64,000 bases of DNA from Hymenopellis radicata (GCA_015501595.1 JADNRX010000031.1:186001-250000); one strand, 5' to 3'; shown: positions 1 to 11,961, counted from the first letter of the stretch. A program made the numbers and translations. The notes: generated by a model from the sequence alone, not told the origin.

Positions 1-79
1 GAGGCAAACCGGTTCTGATGTCGTCAGGGAGAGAAACACGGAGAGAAGAGGTTGGTGGTCGAACAAGCAGAAATCTCAC

Positions 80-332
80 CTGTGAAGCTTGATGAAACCT
101 TAGGTGCGGCCGTCACCACGGCCAACGGCGCTGAAAGACGCGTGGAGAGCGACTGGAATTGAGCAGGGAACGTCGAAATACAGGAGCTGAGCCGTACGCG
201 AGCTACAAAGACCGCGGTACGGTCACGCTCAAACATCGCCATCTGCGCGATTGACGCCGATGACGAGGGCGACTGAATGGGAGAAGTCGAGAAGAAGGCG
301 CGCGAGACGAGGCGTAACCAGCAAGGTGACAA
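80..332 (-). CDS. 5' exon of a probable mitochondrial protein, cut by window edge
   Basis: An open frame from an ATG at 332 runs leftward to a good donor (GTGAGA) at 79, so the gene continues beyond the left edge. The N-terminus (MSPCWLRLVSRAFFSTSP) is rich in Arg and Ser, lacks acidic residues and carries an FSTS motif, a common form of fungal mitochondrial presequence. The rest of the exon (to residue 84) matches no family I recognise. A second small intron inside it (GTACGG to TTCCAG) is possible and would shorten the product. Mitochondrial targeting is inference from composition; the function is unknown. Confidence 0.4.
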
Positions 333-1317
333 TGTGTGACGAACCAGCCAATCAAAGGGCGAAACCAGGCGGCACGTGATCGAAACCTGTCACCGCTGGA
401 CACGATTAAAGTCCTAACACATACTTTCGGCCCCGCCTGAGAGTTACGCGAAGGATGGAAACACGTTTCCCACTACTTCCCATTGTTATCGTGAAACTTG
501 ACTTTCTCCCACCGCGATAGAGAATGCTCCGTGCGCCACGCGTAGGAATGAAAATTTCTTGACTTTCGTTCCCAAAGCTGAAAATATGTTGGAGGGCCTT
601 CGAGACCTCGTTTATGCACATCGTATTGAGTGGCCAGTCGGCCATCGTCTGCACTGCTGACAATTTGTGGGAGTGGCGGGAGCATTAACCCACCCGTGAC
701 AGTGACAGATGTAACACTGGCGGAGTTTGAAAACTGAGTTTCTGTCTTCCCGTCAACGTGAAGACAGCATGTTAACGTTCAGCACGCGACACGTTCGGTG
801 GACATAAAATCTACAAAGAGTCCCAGATTTCTTATATGTATGTTTTGGAGGTTCACCATCGCTAGGCTCGACCTTGATGATGCTCATCCTACTAAGGCGT
901 CAACGTTTCGCTCCATGGATGTTCGGTATTGTTCATTGATTGTTCATGGCTTACCGAAACTCTGGGAATGCCTGCCGTACACAAGCGCAAAGTAACTTTC
1001 TCATTCTATGCCTTCATCACTGGCAGCCTCGATACTTCAACATCCGAGTCCAGCCTGGCCACATGCGTGAAGACGAAGCGTCAGTGTCCACCAGTTGAAC
1101 AAATCCTGTGATTATTTGTTACTTACCGATGTGCCTCATGGCGCAGTACGTCCTTCTACAGCCATGGGAATCGCTCTCGGATAAGAAAGAAAGATAGCGC
1201 TACGGCCAAGGATTCAGTAGATTGGACCTTGTAAACAAGAAATCAATCTTCGTTGCACGACAAGAATTAGAGCACATTTGGAGAATATCATACGCGTCCG
1301 AGAAGAACAAGGAATGT
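333..1317. other. intergenic, no gene seen
   Basis: Short frames on both strands here have no family motifs and no convincing splice structure. The stretch lies between the start of the left-edge gene and the 3' end of the MYND gene, so it should hold the promoter of the former. Confidence 0.5.
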
Positions 1318-2024
1318 CTACGTCTCCATTCCGAACATTTCCCTCCCCATCGCCGCAAACGCTCCCGCTAACCGGTTTCCGGAACGGGGGTCTGGTCCTC
1401 GACTGAGGTTCAACCCCATGCGAGAGGCACTTCCATCATTGTAGATTGAATCAGGAAGCGGACGTCCCATCCTGGAATCATGATGAGATTATTGATAACA
1501 AATGGTCGAACAAGGAAATTTACTCACTTGCAAAAGTCACAGGTACACGGAGATGGGCCCGTCCCATGGTGGTCGCAGCCCCACGACATCCCTCCATCCG
1601 TGCCGCAGCAAGTCCAGCGATATCCTTGAGGCCAATGCTTGAAGAACTTGGCGTCGTTACTGCCATATTCCTGCTCGTATTTCTTCTTCAAGTCGGCAGA
1701 TTCATCTTCAAAGCAGTGTCCCCAGCCAGTCTCTTCCTTTCGCGATGGCCAGGTAATGAGCTCCAGCTTGCCGTGGTGCTTGGACCCGTCGCGACAGAAA
1801 CGATGCCGGTCGTACCACTTGGAGCCTTTCTCAGTCTGGCATACAGTCTTGTGCTTCGGCCAGTCGGCGCGCTGGCATTCAGGCCTGGCGGGATAATTAG
1901 CAGGGGAGAGGGAGAGAGAACACGAAAGCCACGTACTACAATACATACGCGCCTTACAGCCCGAGCACCTGCTCTCGCTGTGCTTTGCGCATACGGCGCA
2001 GAAAAGGTCATAACTAGGCCTCAT
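1318..2024 (-). CDS. MYND-type zinc finger protein
   Basis: Three exons (1933-2024, 1528-1884, 1318-1471) encode about 200 residues. The N-terminal third is a MYND finger: CAVC, then CSGC, then YC and CQRADWPKHKTVC, giving the expected Cys/His ligands. Exon 2 ends in a CTCDFC motif and joins exon 3 by a strong GTGAGT donor. Exon 3 ends with a conserved-looking tail (RMGLNLSRGPDPRS) before TAG. The first intron uses a weaker GTGGCT donor because the better GTACGT nearby would break the finger's frame; it leaves one extra residue between YC and CQ. MYND fingers usually bind proline-rich partner peptides; no SET domain is visible, so this is not a SMYD methyltransferase. The partner is unknown. 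Confidence 0.75.
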
Positions 2025-2237
2025 GGTGGTTACGGTACAAGGACAGGAGAAAAAGACGCGTAAATTTATTTGAAAATGAAATATGTCTGTTTGGCGCAAG
2101 TTGGCCAACAGCCTCCGAGGCTCGAGCGCTTAAAGTTACAGCTTTACAGCTTTCAGCAGTACGTCCATGATTCAACCCAGGTAATGTATCTCTATAATTC
2201 GTATTCTCTTAGTACTTACGGACGCGCTTGAAGCCAA

Positions 2238-4340
2238 ATACACGCTCTCATCATCGGCATCGATGTATACCAGAATTCCGACTGGCCGGCCTTGAGCGCG
2301 GCCGTCGCGGATGCGAAGCGATTCAAGAATACCTAATTCAAGATCTTCAAGTCCCGAACGCAACATCTTGAACCTGTCAATGAGCAGGCGACTAGAAAGG
2401 GAATAGTGGATGCGCTCAGCGTTTGGCACCGACGAATCCATCATCAAAGACAAGTCAGCCATCATAGTTTCTATGCAGGACACGGCGCTTCGTCGCCAAA
2501 GCCCGCAGAATGGAAGATTGGGCGACTTCGGGAGGCCAGCTCGAGATGCTATGTCCTGTGGACATGGGCGAATTGGACGAGGCTAACCAGGAAATCGAAG
2601 GTGTCCCTGATCGGACTATCAGCGTGCTGCTCGATGAAATATCACTGAAGAAGGGCAATAATATTGTACGTCTATGTCTCTTTCATTGTCCATCCGCCAG
2701 TTAACAACCTTACAGACGTTTATACTCGACTGTTGCTGCTCGGCGGGAATGACCAGGGCCTTTGCATTGGATGAAATCCCGGAGGACGCCGTCGCGCGGA
2801 TCATCACAGCCCCGCCACTTATAACACGCACTTGCGACGCGGACATATGGTCGGCTGGCAGACGTAGCGTCTCTATCGCCAAGGATTCGCGGAATTGCAC
2901 GACAGTCACACGTTCTCCTTGCTGCGTGTAACAGTCGCCAAACGCCTACGAATATCAAGGGAGTGGTTTATTCACGCGTTGTTTACTCAAGGTTCTACGT
3001 GATTACCCAATCAAGGAACTCACATACAGTTCTTTAATGCATCGTTTACGCGCCCCGGGATAGTGAGTGCCTTCGATCCGTTGCAATTCTATACTTGACT
3101 CTTCTCCCAGTCAGACGCCACACTGTGAAGGAAAACACGTCCGAAGGAGATTATTCGACGCATGGTATGACGAGGCAGATAATGCCTTCATCCTCTGTAA
3201 ACATAAACAGGGAGTGCCAAACTTCATTCTCGATGCAGGTTCTCTCCATGGCATCACACTCGGATCGGAGTATGCGGTCTATGACACGGACATACCAAGC
3301 GCGTCGGCCCGCCACACCAAAGCGTCCATTACCCAGGTGGACTCCTTCACATCTATTCTGGTCCCTTCAGATCCTACTTTCCTCACCGCGCGCGAAAACC
3401 AGGCTGCATCCGTGTGGTATGCTCGTCTAACCAAAGACACCGATACCGTCCTGCAAATATTCTGCAACGACGCGTCGTACATTCAACGTATCCTTGACAC
3501 TAGCGAGGAAGACTCTGACACATTTGTCGCGCCGATCTCGTCTGTGGACAATGCAGAAGTAGCAGATCTCATTCTGACCGTCGATGACGGCCAAGTTTAC
3601 TTTGATCGTGGCGCGAAAAACCGCCATCGTCAATTCTGAGGTAGGCCTCCCATCACGCCTCTCGAGCTCCGTACCCGTCAGCGCTATCCACCGTTGCCGA
3701 CACGTTGTAAACGCATATGCGCGCTTCGTCACGCACTTGACGAGGACAGTATCTGCCCCAGATGGAAAAGACGTTGTCGCTATATCTCTAAAGAGACTAG
3801 AGAAGAGCGAGCAACTTGTGTCGCCCGTGGGCGACGAGCTGCTCACCTCCGAAACCGAGCCCATCGTAGTGTACGTGGACAAACGCGATACGCCCCGCAC
3901 GGCAGCCACGGTACGGAATGATGTTTGAGAACACTTCAGATGTTCCTCTTTATCTACATCTGTTCTGCTTTGATCCCAACACTCTCGCAATCAGTACGTG
4001 CCGTCCTAACGTTTCGCTCAACGTACTAAACTCGGACTTTAGCGTCATGGTATGAGCCCAAGATCGCGGCTGGAGCGGGCGCTCACAGCTCAACTACCGT
4101 GGAAACAGAGCTCAGCGCAGGAGACTCCCTCTCCATCGGATTCGGCAACGGGGCGCAGTGCCATGGATGTTCTACCTCGCCCCCGAACAAGACGTCGACG
4201 TCAGCTTCTTCAAAGCCTTCCTCTCTACTCGCCCCACAGACATGAGAAGTATCGCCCAAGACTCACCTTTCGAAAGCCAGCGCAAGATACGGGTGACGCG
4301 ACACAACTGCCGTCACTTCCCAGCAACGGCTTTTGGGTGA
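2238..4340 (+). pseudogene. caspase-domain (peptidase C14) gene with about twelve frame breaks
   Basis: Read in alternating frames, the strand spells a basidiomycete caspase-domain protein: HALIIGIDVYQN near 2240, VNEQATRKGIVDAL near 2375, the His-bearing YAGHGA near 2475, LEMLCPVD near 2540, the Cys-bearing ILDCCCSAG near 2725, LHDSHT near 2900, QTPHCEGKHVRRRLFD near 3112, then a long C-terminal domain to about 4300. Three introns keep good borders (2666-2715, 3063-3110, 3994-4042). Frame changes fall near 2315, 2360, 2375, 2420, 2469, 2514, 2866, 2914, 2942, 3619, 3924 and 4152. Nine are explained by one missing base, often G or C in a run; three need two missing bases or one extra. I saw no nonsense substitution in the restored frames. 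It is either a decaying gene or an intact one in an error-rich stretch. The N-terminal exon is not resolved. Confidence 0.75.
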
Positions 4341-4701
4341 CGAAAATATTGACTATTATTCAAAAGGCGACAGCATGACTTGTACTAGACTCGAGTTCGG
4401 ACGGGTCCAAGTTGAAAATTTAAAAGCTCTGATCTTGGTCAGACATTGAATGTTTAGTGAATATTAGCGCCAAGTTGTATGTTTCTCTTTTTGCCGTATA
4501 TGTCCCCCACCTCTGATAATCTGCTTACACTACTTATCTGATTGGCATATGCGTATCATTCTGAAATCTCACTTGATCCTGGGAAATTTGGCCGCTGCAG
4601 GTTATAAGCATTCTTCACGGTGATTGGCAGGAGTGATTTACTCTTGCTCCGTCCGTCACATAAATACAGCGACCCATTGACGGATGAGAAACACCTCAGA
4701 T

Positions 4702-5266
4702 ATGGTCGCCTACGAAGCCCCCACCACGGCCTCGCCAGCGCACAAAACCTTCGCTCAATTCGTGAGCGCCTTCAACGCGTTCAACATTGATGGAATGCTC
4801 GCGACGTTTGACGACGAGTCGTTTGAGTTTATCCTCCTTCCGACTGCGATGAAGGTGCCCAAGATGAACAAAAAGCAGTTTGGGGCGTACATCAAGAGTA
4901 CACTAGGACCATCATTCGACGGTATGTCGGTGAGTAACAGGGATCACATCAAGGACGAAGTTGTTATACGACTGACAGATCACCGTACACGATGTCATCG
5001 AAGCGGAGGACACCATTGTCGCTCATGTTGGTACTCTCTTGCTTACGTATGATCACACACAACTTTTTCTGACCAGTCGTGCAGGCCCAATCAGACTCCA
5101 TCTCGAAACAGGGCACCGAGTGGCACAACGAGTACATCTTCATCTTCAAGTTCACACCGGCCCCAGCCCAAAGATCAGGTCGTACACCGAGTACGTCAAT
5201 AGTGCGTTCGTAGCTGGGTTCACGGCGCAGGAGGCGAAGAAGAGAAAGGCAAAGGCAGTGCTCTGA
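4702..5266 (+). CDS. NTF2/SnoaL-like protein, copy 1, one-base frameshift
   Basis: Exons 4702-4929, 4979-5030 and 5077-5266 encode about 145 residues that look like a small alpha+beta NTF2-like fold: an N-terminal helix (FVSAFNAFNIDGMLATF), a DDESFEFILLP strand and a WHNEYIFIFKF strand. I start at the ATG at 4702 because the inverted copy at 12501 keeps it. Near 5160 the text reads CACCGGCCCC where copy 2 reads CACCGGGCCCC; adding that G restores PKIRSYTEYVNSAF and the shared C-terminus QEAKKRKAKAVL to the TGA at 5266. The protein is therefore intact if the missing G is an assembly error. NTF2-like proteins cover enzymes and small-ligand binders; substrate unknown. Homology with copy 3 begins upstream of the gene near 4575. 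Confidence 0.6.
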
Positions 5267-6479
5267 GGTATACTCATTATTAAATCTTGAATGTACTTTT
5301 GTTGGTCCTTCTTTCATTGGCAGCGCGTGACGCGATACATCTGGAAAGATAGCGGTCCCAATGTGCCCCGGCGGAATGGAGAAACCGTATCGTGTGCGTC
5401 CTGGAAGTCGTGGTCCAAGTTCGCAGACAGTGTGTGACAGTGTAACTGCGTCAGGTGAGGTCTGGTGAGGTGCCCAGTTCTCCACCTTTCCTTTCTTGTG
5501 CGAGTGCCACAATGTTTTCATTGTAGGACCAGTTGGTCTCCGCTCTGAGGTTTCTTCTAGACGAGCCTCTCTTTTTGGCTTTGACGCCTCGTTCGCATTG
5601 GCTTGGCCAGACAGTACCTTTTTATCGGCAAGACGGTCACTTATAGCTGAGCCAGTGACTACATCTTGATTCCATCCTAGACTTCTTTACCTCCTGGTTA
5701 ATCTCGCGCCTAGATGACGCATGAACGCGTCCTTCGTGGCAGCAATCACTCGCGATGTCTTTGCGATTTCCGAACCATACTACCTCTATCATCTCGAACT
5801 TACCATGACTACGGCGTTCTCATGCGTATGTGTAGCAAGTCAACGTCCGCCGCGAGGCGGAGGGCTACTAATCACATCCTGAAAGATCCTCGAGGATAGA
5901 CCAATTCATGATGGCCTATATGGTATCCCCTTCACCTCGTTCATTGATCGAGCTTCCGATGGTTGGGGCAAGCACTGGCAGAACCCAAATAGTAAGCGAC
6001 GGTAAGCCCCGTCCGTTCCAGCACAAACGGCGCACCTTTCTGATTCTCCCCTTGTTCAACTTTCCTAGGCGACAAGGGTAGATAGGTATGTAGAATGAAC
6101 TACCGATTTCGTATGTCGACGATGTTCATCCAGATCTAAAATGTGCCAAGAATTATAATACCAAGTTGATCATGATCTGGTCGGACCAGAGTGGATATCT
6201 CGCCACTACTTAGCGCCTTACTTGATAACAATCGCGAATAAAGCTCGGAAACGCGCATTTCGCGAAGGCAGCCGACGACCACTTATCATTACACATTGCG
6301 TGCAGGCGTCCTTGGTCTGGGCGACGCGTATACTGCTTCCGTGCAAATAAAAATAACGATACCGCAATATCCAGCGAGTGTCTGTGTGTGCAGGACAGAG
6401 AGAGGACGTCGGGGGTCGGCGTAGTTCACAAACCTTTAGTTTGTTTATGAGAGGCACATTTCCAGGGGGAGCTTTCGGT
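5267..6479. other. spacer with an unrecognised, decayed coding fragment
   Basis: One frame on the + strand around 5720-5990 is protein-like (MNASFVAAITRDVFAISEPY, later GIPFTSFIDRASDGWGKHW) but is interrupted by a TGA near 5880. An intron-like gap from about 5991 (GTAAGC) to CCTAG near 6069 could follow. I recognise no family. The rest shows only short frames. It may be a remnant of a gene lost between NTF2-like copies 1 and 2. Confidence 0.25.
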
Positions 6480-6624
6480 GGCACAACGAGTACATCTTCA
6501 TCTCCAAGTTCACACCGGGCCCCAGCCCAAAGATCAGGTCGTACACCGAGTACGTCAACAGTGCGTTCATAGCGGGGTTCACGGCGCAGGAGGCGAAGAA
6601 GAGAAAGGCAAAGGCAGTGCTCTG
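6480..6624 (+). pseudogene. NTF2-like copy 2, 3' fragment only
   Basis: From TGGCACAACGAG onward the DNA is nearly identical to the last exon of the copy at 4702-5266, including the stop and about 60 bases downstream (TTAAATCTCGAATGTACTTT). Upstream of 6480 the similarity stops abruptly, so only about 47 codons of the C-terminus remain, with no start codon or promoter of their own. It keeps the GGG that copy 1 lacks, so its frame is open to the TGA. Confidence 0.8.
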
Positions 6625-6730
6625 AGGTATACGCGTCATTAAATCTCGAATGTACTTTTGTAGCCTATAGTAGAGGACTAGATGAGATGGGAATGACATG
6701 GAAAGAAAGAAAAAGGATACCTACTGGATA

Positions 6731-8636
6731 CTATGAACGAGGAGACAGCGCCACGACCAAAGCTCGATTCCAGCCTTCGCCAACGTTCAACCATCGCCCC
6801 AGTCGATGCTCACGTCCCAGACCAGCCGCTAACAAGACACGCCCCTCCTTTGTCTGGTCCGCCGATTCACTCTGTGCCCAGGTTGCCTTCTGAAAGAACT
6901 CCTTGGGCGGGGAAACAAATTGTAAAGAGTTGACGACGCCCGATGCTGGAATCGTTCCCATCAGAGAGAATGACTTGAGTTTGGGATCGAGCTTCCACAG
7001 ACGAATCTCTCCGTCCCACGAGCCTATAACAATAAATCAGCATGGCGCATAGACAAAATTGAGTAAAGGTAGTACCAGATGCGAAAACGTCTGAATACCG
7101 CAGAGAGCTAAGCGCTGTTATCCACCGTGGCGTCTTGATGGTGCCTTCAGTTTCCGACTGGACGGTGTGGAAGCCGTGACACAGAGCTTGTGTGAATACG
7201 GGCTTCTTTTTCTGCGTTGTCCACAGACTTATAGATCTACGCGACAAATCAGAGACAGTAAAGAGAGGAAAGACGACATACCCGCTGTCACCGCCGCTGA
7301 GGAAATTCGACTCGTCAATCATGGTCACACACTCCAGACTTCCCTCCACGAATTTGTGCACCACACCGCTCTTCTCCTCATTATCCGCATCATCTGCGAG
7401 CCCGCCCTCAAGGACTTCGCGGATACGGCTTTTTCCTCCCCCACGAAAGACCAACTGAGTCTCGTCGACAATCTTCCAGTACCGCACCGTCTTATCCCTC
7501 GCTCCGACGCTCACACATGTCTCGTTGCGCAGCGCATCAAGGTCAACGATGTTGTCCTGGTGGCCGAATAGCGTCTCGACGTAGCCCATCACGTTTGGTG
7601 ACATATCGTATACTTTTACAGTTCGATCCAAAGAGCCAGAGTATAGTTGGTTGGTTCCTTTTCGGAAAGCCAGAGCCTACAGAGATATCGATGAGCTGAA
7701 GGGTAATCTAGAGAAAGGAAGAGGCGGACAGATATTGAATCTTTATGGCATAATGGTCCAGAAAAGCCCTTGACGAATTGGTTGGCTTCGACGTCCCATA
7801 TTATGAGACGGCGGTCTTTGCCACCGCTGGCAAGATATCGACCGTCTCCGCTGAGGGCGAGAGCGAGGACTTGATCTGTATGACCGTGTATGTCGATCGC
7901 GGGTGCTTTGCCCTTGCCTTTTATTTTGTTCTGCGCGTGGAACACGGCGAGTTTCTTTGCAGACGTGAGATCCCATTTAGTGATGCTGCCGTCTTTGGCA
8001 GACGTGAACAGATATTTTCCAGACTCGGTTACCACTGCACAAGTCACTGGAGACTTTGCAGTTTTTGTACGGAGAATGGTTGTTGGGGGTTCAGAGAGGT
8101 CAAACTGCAAAGAAATTCAAGTTGTGTTAGAGAAAACTGTGAGTAACGTACCGAGTCTGCGACGAACAAGTGGACTTTGCCTGAATGCTCGAGCACGTCC
8201 TGCTTTAGTCTGGCAGAGATGAGTTCCCGGTCGATTTCAGCAGCATCGAATTCACCATCGGCTGCATTCAGCGTGGTTAGATATCAACTGGGAGAGTCAA
8301 CGAAGGCGGACCTAGGCTTAATCCTTCCTTGACACTGTCCAAGTACAGCTGAGCAAGTCGAAGTCGCTTTTCTGCTGGAGTCTCGTCCGGGTCATCATCG
8401 GCCTCGACCGCGTCCTCCTCGTCCGACGGCGCCCTTAGGTCCATGTCGTCGATGTTGGCTCCATCGCCGTCTGTCTCGTCCGAGTCGAGTTCCTCGTCTC
8501 GTTTCTTTTTCGCCTGTTTGCGGACGCCGTTCTGCTGCACGCCTTTTCGCGGCGCCTTTTTTAGGCTGCTGGGCCCGGCATCTGTCGTTCTCTTTCGTTT
8601 GCGGCTTTTCGAGGAGGTGAAGAATGCATCGGGCAT
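6731..8636 (-). CDS. RRP9: U3 snoRNP WD40 protein Rrp9/U3-55K
   Basis: Six exons (8312-8636, 8152-8261, 7730-8104, 7282-7676, 7076-7236, 6731-7023) all join in frame with GT-AG borders. The N-terminus is basic then very acidic (SRKRKR, DSDETDGDGANIDDMDL), followed by EKRLRLAQLYLDSVKEGL, a hallmark of the family. WD40 repeats follow: KYLFTSAKDGSITKWDL, YLASGGKDRRLIIWDV, QLYSGSLDRTVKVYDM, SVGARDKTVRYWKI, FLSGGDSGSISLW and DVFASGSWDGEIRLWKL. Rrp9 binds the box B/C region of U3 snoRNA in the nucleolus and acts in early 18S rRNA processing as part of the SSU processome. No broken frames were found. Confidence 0.93.
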
Positions 8637-9102
8637 TGCGAAAAAAAATGTTTAGATGGAGGATGGGAAGAGCGGACCTCGGGCCGATCCCGAGGTTTGA
8701 ACTTCAAAGTCCAAAATAGATTCTTCCTCAATGCCCTCAGCAGAAATGATGTGGTTGGTTGAGTTGGGCTTACTCGCTACGTGTAAATCCCAGTCAGAAT
8801 CAGCGCTGGTTTAGTGGGTAACACGCCACAATGGTGTGCGCCTCTCAAACGCGGGTTAGCCTCAGGCAGCCGCGCCCAGTCACGGTCGCGTCAAGTTCCG
8901 TCCATCCGTCGCCGACGTTTCGATGGACATGGTCATCTACGGCCGTTATGATGTTCGTTTTCCTCAAATGCTGAGCGAAATCTCTGTTTCTTTTACTCGT
9001 TTGTCCCACTTACCGTCCTGTAAGTTTAACGTGCTTTCTTAGTCGCGTGCTCATCTCATTTTCAATCCTAGACATTGAGGTTGACTACATCGTTCTCCAA
9101 CT
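8637..9102. other. divergent intergenic region between RRP9 and an F-box gene
   Basis: About 465 bases without a supportable gene separate the start codons of RRP9 (minus) and the F-box gene (plus), so this is a shared divergent promoter region. A probable 5'UTR intron ending CCTAG lies near 9071. Confidence 0.5.
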
Positions 9103-10314
9103 ATGTTCGTCCCACCCGAACTCACTGATGCCATCATCGACCATCTCGAACGCGATGTACCTTCACTGTCTGCGTGTTCCCTAGCTTCGCGTTCTCTTCT
9201 ACCTCGCAGCCGTGTGCATCTATTCAGAAACGTTACCCTTGGTCATCCAAGGCAGGCGAACTCGTGTGCAAATTTCCACCGTGTCCTCGTTGATGCGCCG
9301 TGGATGAAACGTCTTGTGCGTTGCATAACCATTAACGCTGAAAAGGGTGTCCGAGACATCCCGGACGGCTCATGGGACGGAGACTGCACGCCAATGAACG
9401 ACCGCGTTCAGGATCTCCTCTGGAAAACGGCCCACCATCAGCAGTGGATTTGTACAGATCCATACCTTCCACAAATTCTCGATGCCCTCCCAAATCTCCA
9501 GGTCTTCAGTGCAAACTCCCTACGTTGGCGTATACCAGCCACGCCGTCTTGGGAAAGCGCTGCCCTTCGAAAGCACATTCAAACGTTACGACTGGATTAC
9601 GTCGAGTTTGACTCTATTCCAGCGCTGGTATCGGTCCTGCGGTCTCTGCCAGAGCTCAAAGTTCTTAGCCTCGGTGTTATACTGTCGACGTCCCATCCAA
9701 TGTTCGCTCTTCCAGATGGCCCTTTGCTGAAGTTGGAGGAGCTGGATATAAACATGGAAGGCTGCGCGCGCGTCGCAGAGTTTATCGTGACGTCCTCGGA
9801 CTTGGTTGACTGGGACGTATTAAAAATCCTTCGCGTACGGAGATGCTACAAGCGTCAGATTGAGCTAGCCAGAAAGCTCATTGAAAGGGCCAGCCATTTG
9901 GAGGAGCTGGAGTTTGGTGAATGTGTGCTACCGACGAATTTTGGTATCGTTGTTTATTTGACTTTGTGACGCGGAATGCCGACTGAATTCACAGAAGCGC
10001 AATGCCCTCCGCTTGAGGTACATCGTCTTCAACACCTGCGAGTTACGATAACGTCGCCATCTTCGCTTTACTGGTGGACATGTGCGTTGACCCAGGGCAC
10101 CGAACAGTCCGCATTGGCGAGTCTCGTTATGCTGGTAGCATCTCCCGACGATATGGAGGAGTGGTATAACATGGGCGGTCTTCTATCTCAAGAGAAGTTT
10201 GTGTCTCTGAGATGTGTCAAGCTAGTGTTCAAGTCTGCTTCGCCTCTGTTCACTGCTGGCCTTGGCCTAGTTATCCTGGTAGTCGGAGGTCCTGTTCCTC
10301 CGGGAAAGGGTTAA
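9103..10314 (+). CDS. F-box protein
   Basis: Two exons (9103-9943 and 9995-10314) encode about 386 residues. The start MFVPPELTDAIIDHLERD is a clear F-box opening (PPEL.D.IIDHL), and SLSACSLASRSLLPRSR completes the motif. The remainder is leucine-rich with repeated L..L.VLSL and LEELD patterns. An apparent stop (TGA at 9967) lies inside a 51-nt intron (GTATCG to CACAG, branch CTGAAT); because 51 is a multiple of three both halves share one frame, which makes the gene look split. F-box proteins recruit substrates to SCF ubiquitin ligases through Skp1; the substrate is not known. Confidence 0.8.
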
Positions 10315-10558
10315 CTATACAGGTATATAATCGCGGCCTCCGTCCCCCCTGTCATGTACTCTCGTAGCCGAGTCCCCTGCGAGTCCCCAATGTATGTAGT
10401 AGCATGGATCAGCTGAGCGATTCTGCATTGTGAATAAAGCCGGAGTATTGCAACTACCGAACCCGGCTAGAATGACCGTCCGACGCCGATCACGACCATC
10501 GTCTCTCTTTAATTAGCGTCCATCAACGGAAAATCATGCTCCTGAACTGTTTCCATCC

Positions 10559-11750
10559 ATGCTCTCAAGCGAATCCTACATCTTTGACCCCCGCCCGGAC
10601 TTTCCGCTGGTGTCGACAGCGAAGCGCTACTGGCAGGCGTCGTCGCCGTATGTCGACGACCCGAATGCCGTGACGCTCATATTCACGCATGGCACTGGCT
10701 TTCATAAGGAGCAGTGGGAGCCGACGATTGACGAGCTGTATCGGCGGGGAGGCCTCAATATTCGCGAGGTTTGGACTCTTGATGCCCCGAACCATGGAGA
10801 TTCGGCGCTGCTGAATTATGATACGTTGAAGTGGGGGTATCAGCATGTTTGTAAGGCCACAATGCCCTTGGGAATCTTGGATTCTAGTTGACGTTTACCA
10901 GTTAGGTGGGGGGACTATGGGAGGAGTGTGCACGCTTTCCTGACCGGTCTTGGAACTGGCGTCAATGTAGACTTCTCCAAGCGTCGTCTAGTCGGCATTG
11001 GACATTCCATGGGTGCTGTTGCCCTGTGCGTTTTTCTGTCTCTCGAATGTATACGACATACTTATTCGCTATAGCCTGCTCTCCATGACATTTCAACCTG
11101 CGATTCGTTTCGAGAAGCTCATTCTGGTCGAAATTATGACCATGAACCAGGTAGCTGCGGGAACCGCGACATTCCTTGCGGATGGTTCGGCAAAACGGCG
11201 CGATATCTGGCCCTCCAAGGAGGAGGCGTACAAATTGCTCAAAGCTCGCTCGCCGTGGAAGGGCTGGGACGATAGAGTGTTGCGAATATACATTGTAAGT
11301 CGATACCATACTTGTGGGACAATCCTTGACCACACTCCGTAGGATTCTGGTATGACTGCTCTACCAACTAGAGATTATCCTGAGCGCACGGATGGCATCA
11401 CGCTAAAGTGTCCCCGAGTGCAAGAAACGGTTAGTATCTTTCCATCTCCAAGAAGATCTACTCAACCCTTGTAGGCAAGCTACAGCGACGAGCTGGGTTA
11501 CTCGTCAGCATATCGTTTACTCGGTCCCCTTACCCAACGGCTGCCTATACACCTGATATATGGCGCTACCGACGACTATATATCTTCACAAATCAAACAA
11601 GATGTTATCAACAACGCTGCCGGCAGGAACCTCGCGTCAGTATCTCGAGTACCAGGCGCTGGGCACCTGGCGCCCCAGGAGAACCCCGCCGGCGTCGCAG
11701 AGAAGATATCGGAATGTCTTTCTCTGGCGACGTCGAAATCCAAGTTGTAG
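10559..11750 (+). CDS. alpha/beta hydrolase with C-terminal SKL (peroxisomal, Lpx1-like)
   Basis: Five exons joined by short GT-AG introns give an alpha/beta hydrolase-1 protein of roughly 320 residues. Visible parts are the oxyanion strand TLIFTHGTGFHKEQW, VWTLDAPNHGDS, the nucleophile elbow GIGHSMGAVAL, the acid region LIYGATDDYI and the catalytic His in VPGAGHLAPQE. The last codons read Lys-Ser-Lys-Leu then TAG, so the protein ends in SKL, the canonical type-1 peroxisomal targeting signal. Yeast Lpx1 is a peroxisomal lipase of this fold. Peroxisomal location is inferred from the signal; the substrate is unknown. Confidence 0.85.
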
Positions 11751-11961
11751 GTATACCTGAAAAATAGAGAAAATCCTTTGCACGCTCAGAGTTGCCTAAG
11801 ACATATGCTATAGCCTATAGCTGGCCAATAGAACAATTTACGAGGCCGGAAACGGAGCAGGAGTAGGTGAAGGAGGCACTCGGCAAGTCTGAGCAGCTCA
11901 AGGTATGCCAGGAGGTCCATCTCATTCTAAGGCTCCAACAGTACATTCGAGATTTAATACC

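Noticed and set aside
1446..2063. 205-codon plus-strand frame
   Set aside because: It is antisense to the MYND gene, whose finger ligands and splice sites are clear on the minus strand.
9967..9969. In-frame TGA splitting the F-box gene into two frames
   Set aside because: It lies inside a 51-nt GT-AG intron whose removal joins TNF to EAQCPPLEV in phase, so the gene is whole.
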